Shown piece by piece: positions 8,689-17,274 of a stretch of 38,861 bases of DNA. Made by a program: the position numbers and the translations under genes. The stretch's first letter is position 1. Each line of letters starts with the position of its first letter. Below the pieces are notes generated by a model. The model had not been told where the DNA came from. It saw nothing but the letters and a program-made list of their open reading frames with translations, and did no database searches. The DNA comes from Firmicutes bacterium UBA3920 (GTDB taxonomy: Bacteria; Bacillota; Clostridia; Caldicoprobacterales; Xylanivirgaceae): positions 1,188 through 40,048 of the forward strand of contig DGES01000009.1 in assembly GCA_002386065.1 (NCBI GenBank), read 5' to 3'.

Positions 8689-9186
8689 TTAATCCCTTAT
8701 CAGATTTAAACTTTCAAGTATATCTTCTTCTTTTTTTCTCATCTCTAGTCTGTCCTTATCACTTTCATGATCATAGCCAAGCAGATGCAGCATCCCATGG
8801 ACTGTTAAAAAACCTAATTCTCTGTGTAAACCATGTCCGTATTCCTCTCCCTGAAACTTTGCCCTCTCTAATGAGATAATTATATCTCCTAACATTACAC
8901 AACCAGTTTCAGGGTTTATGTCATACTTAAATTGTTCTTCTTTCAAATCCTTATCATTATCAAGATCCAAAATAGGAAATGAAAGTACATCAGTAGGACT
9001 ATCTATTTCTCTAAACTCTCTATTTAACTTCCTTATTGTGTCATCATCCACAAAAGTTATACACACTTCCCAATCAATATCTATACCTTCATATGCCAAT
9101 ACAGCATTTACACATTTCTCAATGATATCTATTAAATCGACTTCTACATCAATTATTTCTTGCTCATCAATTATTTCAATGGCCAT
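8689..9186 (-). CDS. ybeY: endoribonuclease YbeY (rRNA maturation factor)
   Basis: YbeY is a zinc-dependent endoribonuclease needed for 16S rRNA 3'-end processing and 70S quality control. The 165-residue protein carries the family signature HGMLHLLGYDH, with metal ligands H130, H134 and H140. The preceding conserved block REIDSPTDVLSFP (59-71) is also diagnostic. The ATG at 9186 lies inside the 3' end of pgpH (11-nt overlap) with the SD GGAGAGAGGA, so translation is probably coupled. The order pgpH-ybeY-era is widely conserved in Firmicutes. Confidence 0.97.
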   Translation of the reverse strand: MAIEIIDEQEIIDVEVDLIDIIEKCVNAVLAYEGIDIDWEVCITFVDDDTIRKLNREFREIDSPTDVLSFPILDLDNDKDLKEEQFKYDINPETGCVMLGDIIISLERAKFQGEEYGHGLHRELGFLTVHGMLHLLGYDHESDKDRLEMRKKEEDILESLNLIRD

Positions 9187-11410
9187 GTCCTCTCTCCTCT
9201 TTTAAATCTATATCTGGGTACTCTATCCGTTCATGAAATATCCCTGTAACTACTGCAGTAAAAGCCTTGGCAATAACATCTAAGTCTGACAGGGTTATTG
9301 GACATTCATCAAATTGCCCATCTTCCAATTTTTCACCTATTAGCTTACGTATCAATTCTTCTATTTTAGCCGGCGTAGGGCCCGATAAGGATCTCACGGC
9401 TGCTTCTACTGTATCTGCCATCATCACAATTGCCGATTCCTTACTTTGAGGTTTAGGCCCTGAATATCTAAAATCATCTAATTTTATATTTTCGTCTATT
9501 TCTTTTGCCTTGTAATAAAAATATAGTACAGGTGTTGTTCCATGATGTTCATTTATAAAATCACAAATTTTTTCCGGTACCTTATACTTCTGCGCAATAT
9601 CTACTCCATCTTTAGTATGCATTGTTATTATATGTGTACTTAATGTAGGATTAAGTTTGTCATGGGGATTATCATTTGATAATTGGTTTTCTTTAAAAAA
9701 ATATGGTCTCTTTAATTTCCCAATATCGTGATAATATGCACCTACACGAGCCAATAAATCATTTGCTCCTATGGCATCAGCAGCATTTTCTGCTAAATTT
9801 GCTACAAGCACACTATGGTGATATGTCCCAGGTGCCTCTATTAGTAATCTTTTGAGCACAGGCTGATTGGGGTTTGATAACTCTACAAGTTTAAGAGGTG
9901 TTATAATCTTAAACAGATTTTCCCATATGGGTAATGTTCCTATGGTAAAAATTGCCGATAGAACACCTCCACCGAATCCCCACAGCGCCGGCTGTAATGT
10001 GCTCCTAATAGTCCCTGTCCCCATCAAATCTACACCTATTATAGACAAAAAATTTATAAGCCCTGCACCTATTCCAGCTAATACAATATCATTTCTTTGT
10101 TGAGAACCTTTTACAATATAGATCCCCATCATGCCACCACATAACGACATTATGCCTATACCTAAATTACTATCCAATAATATACTAACTAAAATAGCAA
10201 TTGAAATATTCACAATAGCTGCAAGCTCCGGTTTTAAAAGTATAGCAAGAAGCATTCCTGCCATGGCTGTTGGCACCATATATATGTTGAGGTGAGACAT
10301 TGCATAAGAAAGTAACAAAACAAGACATATTATTGCACTCACCATGAGAAGAGATAAAGGAGATTTAGCAAGTTCCCTCTCAAAATGTACAAAATACAGG
10401 CTTGTAAGCAACAATATTATAAATATTACAAGTCCAATACCTACTGTAAATGACATATCTATGGTGTCATCTTTTACAATTCCTAACTCTTTCAATACCT
10501 CTAGCTGATTTTCAGTAATAGGTTCTCCTGCCTGTACTATATATTGACCTTTTTTATATATCACACGCTCAACCATTGTTGCAGTCTTTTCTTTTTCTGC
10601 CTCTGTCGCCTTATGATCGTACAACATATTAGGTTTAATAACATTGGCACCTATATTGCCACCTAATATTTTAAGCTCATTCGATATTGGAATGTTCCTT
10701 ACACTGTCCCTCAATGCATTGCGTGCCTCATAGATATTCTCTTGTTTTATACCTGGCTCCAGTATATCTTCTACAATATCGATTAATTCTTGCTGCAACA
10801 ACTCAAGCTCTGCATGTTCTGCCTCTATACAAGTTATGATATCTTCCTTAGATAACTGCATGGGAAGTTCTTGGGAAAGCTCGTCCAAAAAATTGGCATT
10901 TAAAAGTTCCTGCTTGTTAAATTTCTCAATGTCACTGTCTATGTCCTCATCTAGCTGAGCAGAGCTTTCAGTTTGACTGCCAGTTCCATTTGACTCCCCA
11001 TCAGCATCTACCTGTGAAGCTGCCTTTTCTGCAGCTTGTTTTTGCAACTCATCTACTTTATATCTTATTAACTGTATTGAGTCAAACATATTATATATAT
11101 CTTTTATTGCATCATCAGTTATCTGTTCATCAAGCCTGTACACAGAAGGTACCTTAGCCTTTGCCTGCTCTATTTTTTCTTGAGTAAGCAGCTTATCTTC
11201 TACATCTCTAGGAGCCTTTATAGGCTCTTCAATTATATCACCTATATTTAGGTCATATTGCTCAGGCGAAAGTGCCAAAATCATTATTCCAAATATTATT
11301 ATATATGTGCCTATACCTATAAGCACACCGTGAAATATACTACTCTTTAAAAAATCAAATAGGGGATTGAAAACTGTCCCCTTTTTTTCCTTTAGAGTTG
11401 GCCTACTCAT
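9176..11410 (-). CDS. pgpH: membrane HD-domain phosphodiesterase, PgpH/YqfF type (c-di-AMP hydrolase)
   Basis: Members of the 7TM-7TMR-HD family such as Listeria PgpH degrade cyclic di-AMP, which controls potassium and osmotic homeostasis. The 744-residue layout matches: one N-terminal membrane segment (about 27-47), a long extracytoplasmic domain (48-320), seven closely spaced membrane helices (about 321-500) and a cytoplasmic HD domain. The HD motif is visible as H531-H532 (TYHHSVLVANLAE), H561-D562 (YYHDIGK) and a later INEHHGTT. Residues 126-165 of the extracellular domain are Ser/Gly/Asp/Glu-rich and low-complexity, probably a lineage-specific insertion. The SD AAGGAGATTAAAT precedes the ATG; phoH ends 2 nt upstream. 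Substrate is inferred from the family. Confidence 0.93.
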   Translation of the reverse strand: MSRPTLKEKKGTVFNPLFDFLKSSIFHGVLIGIGTYIIIFGIMILALSPEQYDLNIGDIIEEPIKAPRDVEDKLLTQEKIEQAKAKVPSVYRLDEQITDDAIKDIYNMFDSIQLIRYKVDELQKQAAEKAASQVDADGESNGTGSQTESSAQLDEDIDSDIEKFNKQELLNANFLDELSQELPMQLSKEDIITCIEAEHAELELLQQELIDIVEDILEPGIKQENIYEARNALRDSVRNIPISNELKILGGNIGANVIKPNMLYDHKATEAEKEKTATMVERVIYKKGQYIVQAGEPITENQLEVLKELGIVKDDTIDMSFTVGIGLVIFIILLLTSLYFVHFERELAKSPLSLLMVSAIICLVLLLSYAMSHLNIYMVPTAMAGMLLAILLKPELAAIVNISIAILVSILLDSNLGIGIMSLCGGMMGIYIVKGSQQRNDIVLAGIGAGLINFLSIIGVDLMGTGTIRSTLQPALWGFGGGVLSAIFTIGTLPIWENLFKIITPLKLVELSNPNQPVLKRLLIEAPGTYHHSVLVANLAENAADAIGANDLLARVGAYYHDIGKLKRPYFFKENQLSNDNPHDKLNPTLSTHIITMHTKDGVDIAQKYKVPEKICDFINEHHGTTPVLYFYYKAKEIDENIKLDDFRYSGPKPQSKESAIVMMADTVEAAVRSLSGPTPAKIEELIRKLIGEKLEDGQFDECPITLSDLDVIAKAFTAVVTGIFHERIEYPDIDLKEERGHGH

Positions 11411-11412
11411 AT

Positions 11413-12405
11413 TTAATCTCCTTCTTGGACTAACCTAGCTCTCGTTTTATCATATCGATCATATGCCTCTACTATCTTCATCACAAGTTCATGGCGAACT
11501 ATATCTCTATGAGTGAGGTATATAAATTCAATTCCTTCAATATCCTCTAATACATGGATTGCATCTACAAGTCCCGATTCTTGATTTTTAGGCAGATCTA
11601 TTTGAGTAATATCCCCAGTTATAACCGCCTTAGAACCTACACCTAGACGGGTTAAAAACATCTTCATTTGCTCTGGAGTAGTGTTTTGACCTTCATCCAA
11701 TATGACAAAAGAATCATCAAGTGTACGACCCCGCATATATGCAAGCGGCGCTATCTCTATTATGCCACTATCCACTAATTTAGGATATGTCTCTGGACCT
11801 AGAAGTTCAAACAATGCATCATATAAGGGACGCAAATATGGATCTACTTTGTTCTGTAGATCACCTGGTAGAAAACCCAATTTTTCGCCAGCTTCAACAG
11901 CCGGTCGGGTTAAAATTATACGATTCACTTCTTTAGCTTTAAACGCTGCAACTGCCATAGCCACAGCAAGATAAGTCTTACCTGTCCCAGCAGGACCGAT
12001 TCCAAAAACTATGTCATTGTCTCTTATGGCATTTACATATAATTTCTGTCCAAATGTCTTACATTTAACCTGTTTGCCCTTGTGGCTTATACATACAATT
12101 TCTGTTCCGAGCTCCTCTATTAGATCTTCCCTCCCCTCAAGAACTAGTGATATGGCATAGCGTACACGCCTTCTATCAAGGTGTTCACCGCGATCTATTA
12201 TATCTAAAAGTTTTTTAATTACCACATATGCTAACTCTACTTTTGCTTCATCTCCAATTATCTTTATATGGGTATCTCTAACTATTATAGTTACATCCAG
12301 TTCGTCCTCTATAAGCTTTATATTTCGATCGAAATTACCAAACAAAATAATCGAACTTTCCATATCCGGTATTTCAATATCTCTTTCCCTAACTAGACTC
12401 TTCAA
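11413..12405 (-). CDS. phoH: PhoH-family ATPase (PhoH-like protein)
   Basis: A cytoplasmic P-loop ATPase related to the helicase-like N-terminal domain of RNA helicases; members next to ybeY are thought to act in RNA metabolism. Walker A is GPAGTGKT (137-144) and Walker B is FVILDEGQN with D235-E236. LTRPAVEAGEKLGFLPGD (163-180) is a hallmark of the family. The N-terminal 100 residues form the KH-like extension of long PhoH proteins. The best start is TTG at 12405, with GGGAGG 9 nt upstream; the first ATG (residue 15) has no SD. The start overlaps the end of yqfD by 17 nt and the stop is 2 nt before pgpH, so the genes form one operon. Confidence 0.94.
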   Translation of the reverse strand: MKSLVRERDIEIPDMESSIILFGNFDRNIKLIEDELDVTIIVRDTHIKIIGDEAKVELAYVVIKKLLDIIDRGEHLDRRRVRYAISLVLEGREDLIEELGTEIVCISHKGKQVKCKTFGQKLYVNAIRDNDIVFGIGPAGTGKTYLAVAMAVAAFKAKEVNRIILTRPAVEAGEKLGFLPGDLQNKVDPYLRPLYDALFELLGPETYPKLVDSGIIEIAPLAYMRGRTLDDSFVILDEGQNTTPEQMKMFLTRLGVGSKAVITGDITQIDLPKNQESGLVDAIHVLEDIEGIEFIYLTHRDIVRHELVMKIVEAYDRYDKTRARLVQEGD

Positions 12406-13609
12406 TAGGCATTTCCTCCCGATTAATTATAATCTCTTCTTCCCTTCCTATATCTTCTAATACTTCAATATATGCAGTACATTTAATTCTTTCTCTTTCT
12501 ATAATATCGTATTTATAGGTTTTGTCAATAATTTTTCCATCATCAGGGATACTTTGCTCAATCTGTGTAGATACTAATGCTTGGGCTTCCTCTTTAGCTT
12601 TCTTGACTGCAACCTCATAAGACAAAGGTTCAAGTTCATGATATTCTCTAACTAATAATTCTAAGGGAATAAATTTTCCCTCACCAAAAAATAATTCACT
12701 TTGCTCCTTCACTTCATATTTGTCAAAGGGAATAGGTTCTACTATAAAGTCCATAATATAATCTCCTAGTTTTATATATTTACATTTAACAATTTTTCCC
12801 GTCTTTTTATACCTAAAATCATTTATACACGTTTCAACATTTACTTCATACCAAGTTCTTGCCAATATATTTCCCATAGCATGTACATACCTAATTCCTG
12901 TAGTATCAGCATAATCAGCTATTCCGCTAACAAGAAGCTCTCCTGCTTCTACCATATCTCCTTCTTTTACTATAGGATATCCTTCCAATACTATCATCTT
13001 ATGTATTATACCTGCTTTACTAGCCACTATATTACATGGCTTATCTATATCTAGTATATCAGGTGGTTTTACTGTTTCAACCAACCTAACCACTGCCTTA
13101 GTTCCCCTGAGTTCTATGCTTATCCATGATATGTCTGGAATTTCTATCATCATCCTGTTTTCAATATGAGATACATCTATAGTACCCTTAAATACACCCC
13201 TATTTATACCTAGTTCATTTAATTTATGCCTTATAAGATCCTCTTCAATGTGCTCTAATCCCTCTATTTCAACTACCCATATAAAAGATGATATGACATA
13301 TATAAGCACTAAAAACATAAATAACCCTGTTATAAAACCTTTACGCCGTTTAAGTCTATGTATGACAAAGGGTAATCCTCTTTTGTCCACTATGCTAATT
13401 CTACATCTTACTTTTTTTTGAATCTGTCTTATTCGTTTAAAATCTTTTATCCCTATGCAAGCTATTAAAGTAGTAGGACTGGTTCGCTTGAGATCCCACA
13501 TATAGATACCATCTAATACAGTAATATTCATAAATTTCTCTAGAGAAAGTCCTTCTATCTCTATTGCTATATATCCTACAAAGAAATACCATATCTTCAT
13601 TATCAACAT
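12389..13609 (-). CDS. yqfD: sporulation protein YqfD
   Basis: YqfD is a sporulation-associated membrane protein, sigma-E-controlled with yqfC in B. subtilis; its molecular role is not established. The chosen ATG at 13609 lies 8 nt after GGAG; the in-frame GTG at 13618 overlaps that SD. This gives 406 residues. One clear membrane helix (GFITGLFMFLVLIYVISSF) follows a strongly basic block (HRLKRRK), so the short N-terminal part should be cytoplasmic and the large C-terminal part outside. The C-terminal region contains a lipoyl/biotinyl-like stretch (VASKAGIIHKMIVLEGYPIV, then VKEGDMVEAGELLVSG) typical of the family. It is followed by phoH with a 17-nt overlap. Confidence 0.92.
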   Translation of the reverse strand: MLIMKIWYFFVGYIAIEIEGLSLEKFMNITVLDGIYMWDLKRTSPTTLIACIGIKDFKRIRQIQKKVRCRISIVDKRGLPFVIHRLKRRKGFITGLFMFLVLIYVISSFIWVVEIEGLEHIEEDLIRHKLNELGINRGVFKGTIDVSHIENRMMIEIPDISWISIELRGTKAVVRLVETVKPPDILDIDKPCNIVASKAGIIHKMIVLEGYPIVKEGDMVEAGELLVSGIADYADTTGIRYVHAMGNILARTWYEVNVETCINDFRYKKTGKIVKCKYIKLGDYIMDFIVEPIPFDKYEVKEQSELFFGEGKFIPLELLVREYHELEPLSYEVAVKKAKEEAQALVSTQIEQSIPDDGKIIDKTYKYDIIERERIKCTAYIEVLEDIGREEEIIINREEMPIEESS

Positions 13610-13631
13610 GGCTATCACTCCATATGAAAGG

Positions 13632-13910
13632 CTAGATATACTCTAGCTTTTCTACAGTTCCAGATATTATTATGTCGTCACTGGCAATATTGCGAAGATT
13701 CATATCTTTACCATCTATCTTTATAATTCCTATGGATGAATTTACCCTTATACACTCTGGGGTGTATTCAATTATTCCCCTATGATTTTCTATAATCATC
13801 TGTATATTTCCTATCATACTAATTTTAGGCAGGTTTAGGGTTATTTCCTTGGGAAGTTCAAATGCATCTGACATCTTTACTTTCACTTCTTCAATCTTTT
13901 TTTTTCGCAT
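13632..13910 (-). CDS. yqfC: sporulation protein YqfC
   Basis: A 92-residue protein recognised by its position just before yqfD and by the family pattern: a basic start (MRKKKIEEV), FELPKEITLNLPKISMIG, an ENHRGIIEY turn and a beta-rich C-terminus (SSIGIIKIDGKDMNLRNI). YqfC is widespread in endospore formers and sporulation-specific in Bacillus; its biochemical role is unknown. The ATG at 13910 follows GGGAGG by 8 nt. It heads the operon yqfC-yqfD-phoH-pgpH-ybeY-era-yqzL-recO, downstream of two terminators that isolate it from rpsU-yqeY. A CATATCTAT sequence about 20 nt before the SD resembles a sigma-E -10, but I see no convincing -35. Confidence 0.9.
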   Translation of the reverse strand: MRKKKIEEVKVKMSDAFELPKEITLNLPKISMIGNIQMIIENHRGIIEYTPECIRVNSSIGIIKIDGKDMNLRNIASDDIIISGTVEKLEYI

Positions 13911-13966
13911 ATCTTCAACCTCCCGATAATATATAGATATGCAATGTCGCTAAAAACTAGAAGAAA

Positions 13967-13991
13967 AAAAGTGGTATAATATACCACTTTT
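13967..13991 (-). terminator. second hairpin terminator after yqeY
   Basis: AAAAGTGGTAT and ATACCACTTTT form an 11-bp stem around a tiny AAT loop. On the minus strand it is followed by a run of seven T, so it should terminate read-through from rpsU-yqeY. It abuts a 24-nt palindrome shared with the first terminator. Confidence 0.8.
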
Positions 13992-14005
13992 ATCTATATA
14001 TAGAT

Positions 14006-14041
14006 AAAAGCCTGGTATATTTTGAAGTATACCAGGCTTTT
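14006..14041 (-). terminator. first hairpin terminator after yqeY
   Basis: AAAAGCCTGGTATA (14006-14019) pairs perfectly with TATACCAGGCTTTT (14028-14041) around an 8-nt loop, 4 nt past the yqeY stop. It has the A-run/T-run form of an intrinsic terminator in both directions. The neighbouring ATCTATATATAGAT (13992-14005) competes for the flanking A4/T4. Confidence 0.85.
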
Positions 14042-14045
14042 ATAA

Positions 14046-14489
14046 TTATTGAAGATGTTTCCTTGTAATTTGATTTACAAGTTTCCCATCAGCTCTACCT
14101 TTTAATTTAGGCATTAACACTCCCATGACTTTTCCCATGTCCTTCATGCCATTAGCACCAAGCTCTTCAATTGTCTTGGCCACTATGTCATCTATCTCAT
14201 CTTCAGTCAATTGCTGAGGAAGGTAATCCTTTATTATTGCCATTTCCGTCTTTATATCATCAACCATATCAAGACGGTTACCCTTTTCAGCTGCTTCGAG
14301 TGATGCTTCCCTTTTCTTGAGCTCACTAGATAGAACTTCAATTACTCCATCATCATCCAACTCTATTTGCTCATCTTTTTCTCTCTGTAATATAGCAGCT
14401 CTTATCATTGTTATAGTATTCTTTCGTAAGTTATCCTTTTCCTTCATGGCAATTTTAAAGTCTTCCAGTAATCGTTTTTTTAAATCCAT
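14046..14489 (-). CDS. yqeY: GatB/YqeY domain-containing protein
   Basis: A 147-residue stand-alone protein homologous to the helical tail of GatB, the tRNA-dependent amidotransferase subunit. The stand-alone family is conserved next to rpsU in Firmicutes, but its function is not settled; tRNA binding is a common suggestion. Visible family blocks are DLKKRLLEDFKIAMKEKD at the N-terminus, LRKNTITMIRAAI, and the C-terminal GANGMKDMGKVMGVLMPKLKG, which matches the GatB tail pattern. The ATG at 14489 has the SD AAGGAAGTG and lies 12 nt after the rpsU stop, so both share the rpsU promoter. Two hairpin terminators follow immediately. Confidence 0.93.
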   Translation of the reverse strand: MDLKKRLLEDFKIAMKEKDNLRKNTITMIRAAILQREKDEQIELDDDGVIEVLSSELKKREASLEAAEKGNRLDMVDDIKTEMAIIKDYLPQQLTEDEIDDIVAKTIEELGANGMKDMGKVMGVLMPKLKGRADGKLVNQITRKHLQ

Positions 14490-14501
14490 AGATTCACTTC
14501 C

Positions 14502-14681
14502 TTAATATCTTCTTTGCTTTCTACGAGCAGCTTCAGACTTTTTCTTACGTCTAACACTAGGCTTTTCGTAGTGCTCTCTTTTCCTCATTTCAGACATTAC
14601 ACCTGAACGAGCACATTGACGTTTAAAACGCCTTAGAGCATTTTCAAAAGATTCATTTTCTCCAACCTTTACTTCTGACAT
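14502..14681 (-). CDS. rpsU: 30S ribosomal protein S21
   Basis: A 59-residue, highly basic protein read directly from the minus strand: MSEVKVGENESFENALRRFK, then RQCARSGVMSEMRKREHYEK, ending in an Arg/Lys-rich tail with final RRKQRRY. This is the S21 sequence of Firmicutes; S21 binds the 30S platform near the anti-SD and aids initiation. The ATG at 14681 is preceded by a strong purine tract (GGAGGGAGGGAAG). A good sigma-A promoter lies about 75 nt upstream at 14753-14782. It is followed by yqeY 12 nt later. Confidence 0.97.
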   Translation of the reverse strand: MSEVKVGENESFENALRRFKRQCARSGVMSEMRKREHYEKPSVRRKKKSEAARRKQRRY

Positions 14682-14752
14682 CTAACTTCCCTCCCTCCGC
14701 TAGGACAAATTAACCATCCCCAGGACATAGCACATCATGGGATATATATATT

Positions 14753-14782
14753 ATTATATGTCAATAAAATTTAGAATGTCAA
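14753..14782 (-). promoter_or_regulatory. sigma-A promoter of rpsU-yqeY
   Basis: On the minus strand the -35 TTGACA (14782-14777) and the -10 TATAAT (14758-14753) both match consensus, with an 18-nt spacer. A second TTGACA overlaps the spacer end. The predicted leader is about 65 nt. This gives the ribosomal protein gene its own promoter inside the hinT-rpsU gap. Confidence 0.8.
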
Positions 14783-14802
14783 TATTGATTTATCTTTATG
14801 CC

Positions 14803-15147
14803 TCAGCCTGGAGGCCAAGTTAATGTTCTACCGCCTAATAAATGATAATGAAGATGTCCAACTGATTGGCCACCATCTGTACCACAATTCACAACTATTC
14901 TATAGCCATTATCTTGTACCCCTAATTGTTCAGCCAAAGATGGTATTTTCATAAATATATGCGATATGATTTCTGCCGCATCACTATCTATATCGTTTAA
15001 TGACGGTATATGTTGTTTGGGAATTATCAATACATGTACAGGTGCTTGTGGATTTACATCCTCAAATACTAGTATGGTATCATCTTCATATATAATCTTC
15101 GAAGAAACATCTTTATTTGCTATTTTACAAAATATACAATCCCCCAT
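14803..15147 (-). CDS. HIT-family protein, HinT-type nucleoside phosphoramidase
   Basis: A 114-residue histidine-triad protein. The start CIFCKIANKDVSSKIIYEDD carries the CxxC zinc pair found in many bacterial members. The active-site triad is HLHYHLLGG (H98, H100, H102). Such proteins hydrolyse aminoacyl-adenylates and other purine nucleoside phosphoramidates; the physiological substrate is unknown. The ATG at 15147 has the SD GGAGGTGATGAC. It follows mtaB by 52 bp without a visible terminator, so it may be the last gene of the heat-shock operon transcript. It ends before the rpsU promoter. Confidence 0.92.
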   Translation of the reverse strand: MGDCIFCKIANKDVSSKIIYEDDTILVFEDVNPQAPVHVLIIPKQHIPSLNDIDSDAAEIISHIFMKIPSLAEQLGVQDNGYRIVVNCGTDGGQSVGHLHYHLLGGRTLTWPPG

Positions 15148-15199
15148 GTCATCACCTCCACAAAAAACTTCGGATATTTAACATATTCTATACAAAAAC

Positions 15200-16540
15200 T
15201 TAAAAACCTTCTTTTCTATCATTTCCTTTTATTTTCCCAAACAAAGCTCCATTATCTATCCTCTCTAGTTTTACAGGTAATAACTCGTTTTGTATATTAA
15301 TACCACTTTTCGCCATCACTTTAATATAATTAGCTGTATAACCCTCATACATATCTCTGTGCTTAGAGGAAAGCTGCTCAAATAATACCTTTTTTCCCTT
15401 ACCTAAAAATCTATTTATAAACTGCCGTTCCAACTTATCACTTAGGGTTATGAGCTCATCACTTCTTTCTTGTTTTACCTCTGAAGGTACCTGATGCTTA
15501 AACTTTGCTGCAGGTGTACCTTCCCTGGGAGAATATTTAAATACATGTATTTTGCTAAATTCCATATCTCTTACAAATTTATATGTCTCTTTGAACTCTC
15601 TATCTGTCTCACCAGGAAATCCTACCATAACATCCGTGGTTATAGCTACATCCTGATTGGCTCTCTTAAGTGCCTCCACAATTTTTCCATATTCATTAGT
15701 TGTATATCTCCTCCCCATACGCTTTAGTGTGCTATCACTACCACTCTGCAAAGATATATGAAAATGAGGACATAACTTGGGAAGGGAGATAAAATTATCT
15801 ATAAATCTTTTATCTATATATGTGGGTTCAAGAGAACCTAGTCGTATACGCTCCAATCCATCTATATTGTGTATAGACTTTATGAGATCTATGAGATCTA
15901 TATCTTTTATATCTTTACCATACGAAGTAATATGGATACCTGTAAGCACTATTTCCTTAAATCCTGCTTCAACGATTCTTTTTACTTCATCTATTATATA
16001 CTCAGGTTCCCTACTCCTTATAGGCCCCCTTGCGTAGGGTATTATACAATAAGTACAAAATTGATTACATCCCTCTTGAATCTTTATAACTGCCCGCGTA
16101 CGCTCACTATATGATGAAATAGGTGTTTCCTCAAATAAACGCTCCTCCATAATATTAGATACAGCATTTATTGGAACACCTATCTTTTCTATTTTTTCTA
16201 TATAATCTACTATCTTATGTCTATCACTATTGCCAAGTACCAACTTGACCCCTGGTATGGCAAATAACACATCTGCAGCATTTTGAGCATAACATCCCAC
16301 TGCAGCCACTATTGCTTCTGGGTTCCTTCTATGTGCTTTTCTAAGCATCTGTCTAGATTTTCTATCACTCAAATTCGTGACAGTACATGTATTTACTATA
16401 TATATATGAGCATATTCATCAAAATCTACTATTTCATAGCCACTATCTATAAATTGTTCCATCATGGCATGTGTATCGTATTGATTGACCTTACAGCCCA
16501 AGGTGTGAAAAGCTACTCTCTTCTTTGAAGTCATCTTCAT
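15200..16540 (-). CDS. mtaB: tRNA t6A37 methylthiotransferase MtaB
   Basis: A radical-SAM enzyme that converts t6A37 to ms2t6A37 in tRNAs decoding ANN codons, carrying two [4Fe-4S] clusters. Numbered from the in-frame ATG at 16546, the N-terminal MTTase domain has C18, C54 and C85, and the radical-SAM motif is GCNQFCTYCIIPYARG with C160, C164 and C167. A C-terminal TRAM domain follows. RsmE-MtaB adjacency and the t6A-type TLGCKVNQ motif support MtaB rather than MiaB or RimO. Three ATGs lie close together (16546, 16540, 16534); 16540 has the best distance to GGGGG. The start overlaps or abuts the rsmE stop at 16537. Confidence 0.95.
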   Translation of the reverse strand: MKMTSKKRVAFHTLGCKVNQYDTHAMMEQFIDSGYEIVDFDEYAHIYIVNTCTVTNLSDRKSRQMLRKAHRRNPEAIVAAVGCYAQNAADVLFAIPGVKLVLGNSDRHKIVDYIEKIEKIGVPINAVSNIMEERLFEETPISSYSERTRAVIKIQEGCNQFCTYCIIPYARGPIRSREPEYIIDEVKRIVEAGFKEIVLTGIHITSYGKDIKDIDLIDLIKSIHNIDGLERIRLGSLEPTYIDKRFIDNFISLPKLCPHFHISLQSGSDSTLKRMGRRYTTNEYGKIVEALKRANQDVAITTDVMVGFPGETDREFKETYKFVRDMEFSKIHVFKYSPREGTPAAKFKHQVPSEVKQERSDELITLSDKLERQFINRFLGKGKKVLFEQLSSKHRDMYEGYTANYIKVMAKSGINIQNELLPVKLERIDNGALFGKIKGNDRKEGF

Positions 16541-17274
16541 TGCCATTCCCCCAAATAAAACATTATGGCTGATATACTGGCCATACTGACAGTTTCTGTC
16601 CTAAGTATTCTAGGACCTAGAGTCGCTATATGCCATTCTTTTTTCTTTGCATACTCTGCTTCGTCAACCGAAAAACCTCCTTCAGGTCCTACAAATATCC
16701 CTATATCTTCCGTGGAATGGGTAGAGGCAAGTATCTCCTTTAGACTCACATCTCTCTCTTCTTCCCAAAAAAATATCTTAAGTTCATGCTGTCTATTTAT
16801 TCCTTCAGTAAACGAAATAGGAGCTTTCACAGATGGTATAATAGCTCTTTTACTCTGTTTTGCTGCTTCTTTAGCAATTCGTTGCCAGCGTCTAAGCTTT
16901 TTTTCAATGTCAGATGGCTCTTTAAATCTTGCAATTGTCCTCTCTGTTATAACCGGTACTACACTATATACACCCAACTCTACAGTTTTTTGAATTATAG
17001 TGTCCATCTTATCTCCCTTTGGTAAGCCTTGATACAATGTGATTTTACAACTTGGTTCGCTTATAGACGGATAGCTCTTAACTACTGCTCCCGATACTAC
17101 ATCCTTATCTATATGGGATATAACGCCAATATAATCTGTTCCTTCTAAGTCGCATAACTCTATAGTATCGCCTGTTCTGAGACGAATAACCTTACCTATA
17201 TGCTTAGCATCGTCTCCATATATATAAAATTTATCATTTTTTATATGAGATCTATCTATAAAAAACCTATGCAC
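16537..17274 (-). CDS. rsmE: 16S rRNA m3U1498 methyltransferase RsmE
   Basis: A SPOUT-class methyltransferase that modifies U1498 of 16S rRNA in the 30S subunit. The 245-residue protein begins MHRFFIDRSH and has an N-terminal PUA-like domain with DAKHIGKVIRLRTGDTIELC. The C-terminal trefoil knot contains FVGPEGGFSVDEAEYA and LGPRILRTETV, the SAM-binding knot signatures of the family. Translation starts at a GTG (17274) overlapping the end of prmA by 8 nt, with GGTGAG upstream inside prmA, so coupling is likely. The order dnaJ-prmA-rsmE-mtaB is typical of Clostridia. Confidence 0.96.
   Translation of the reverse strand: MHRFFIDRSHIKNDKFYIYGDDAKHIGKVIRLRTGDTIELCDLEGTDYIGVISHIDKDVVSGAVVKSYPSISEPSCKITLYQGLPKGDKMDTIIQKTVELGVYSVVPVITERTIARFKEPSDIEKKLRRWQRIAKEAAKQSKRAIIPSVKAPISFTEGINRQHELKIFFWEEERDVSLKEILASTHSTEDIGIFVGPEGGFSVDEAEYAKKKEWHIATLGPRILRTETVSMASISAIMFYLGEWQ

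Noticed and set aside
13911..13966. Sigma-E promoter for yqfC
   Set aside because: Expected from the regulon, and a CATATCTAT is present, but no -35 with correct spacing could be supported, so it is not listed as a feature.
16565..16993. 142-codon plus-strand frame opposite rsmE
   Set aside because: Mirror of the conserved RsmE frame, without an SD or family similarity.
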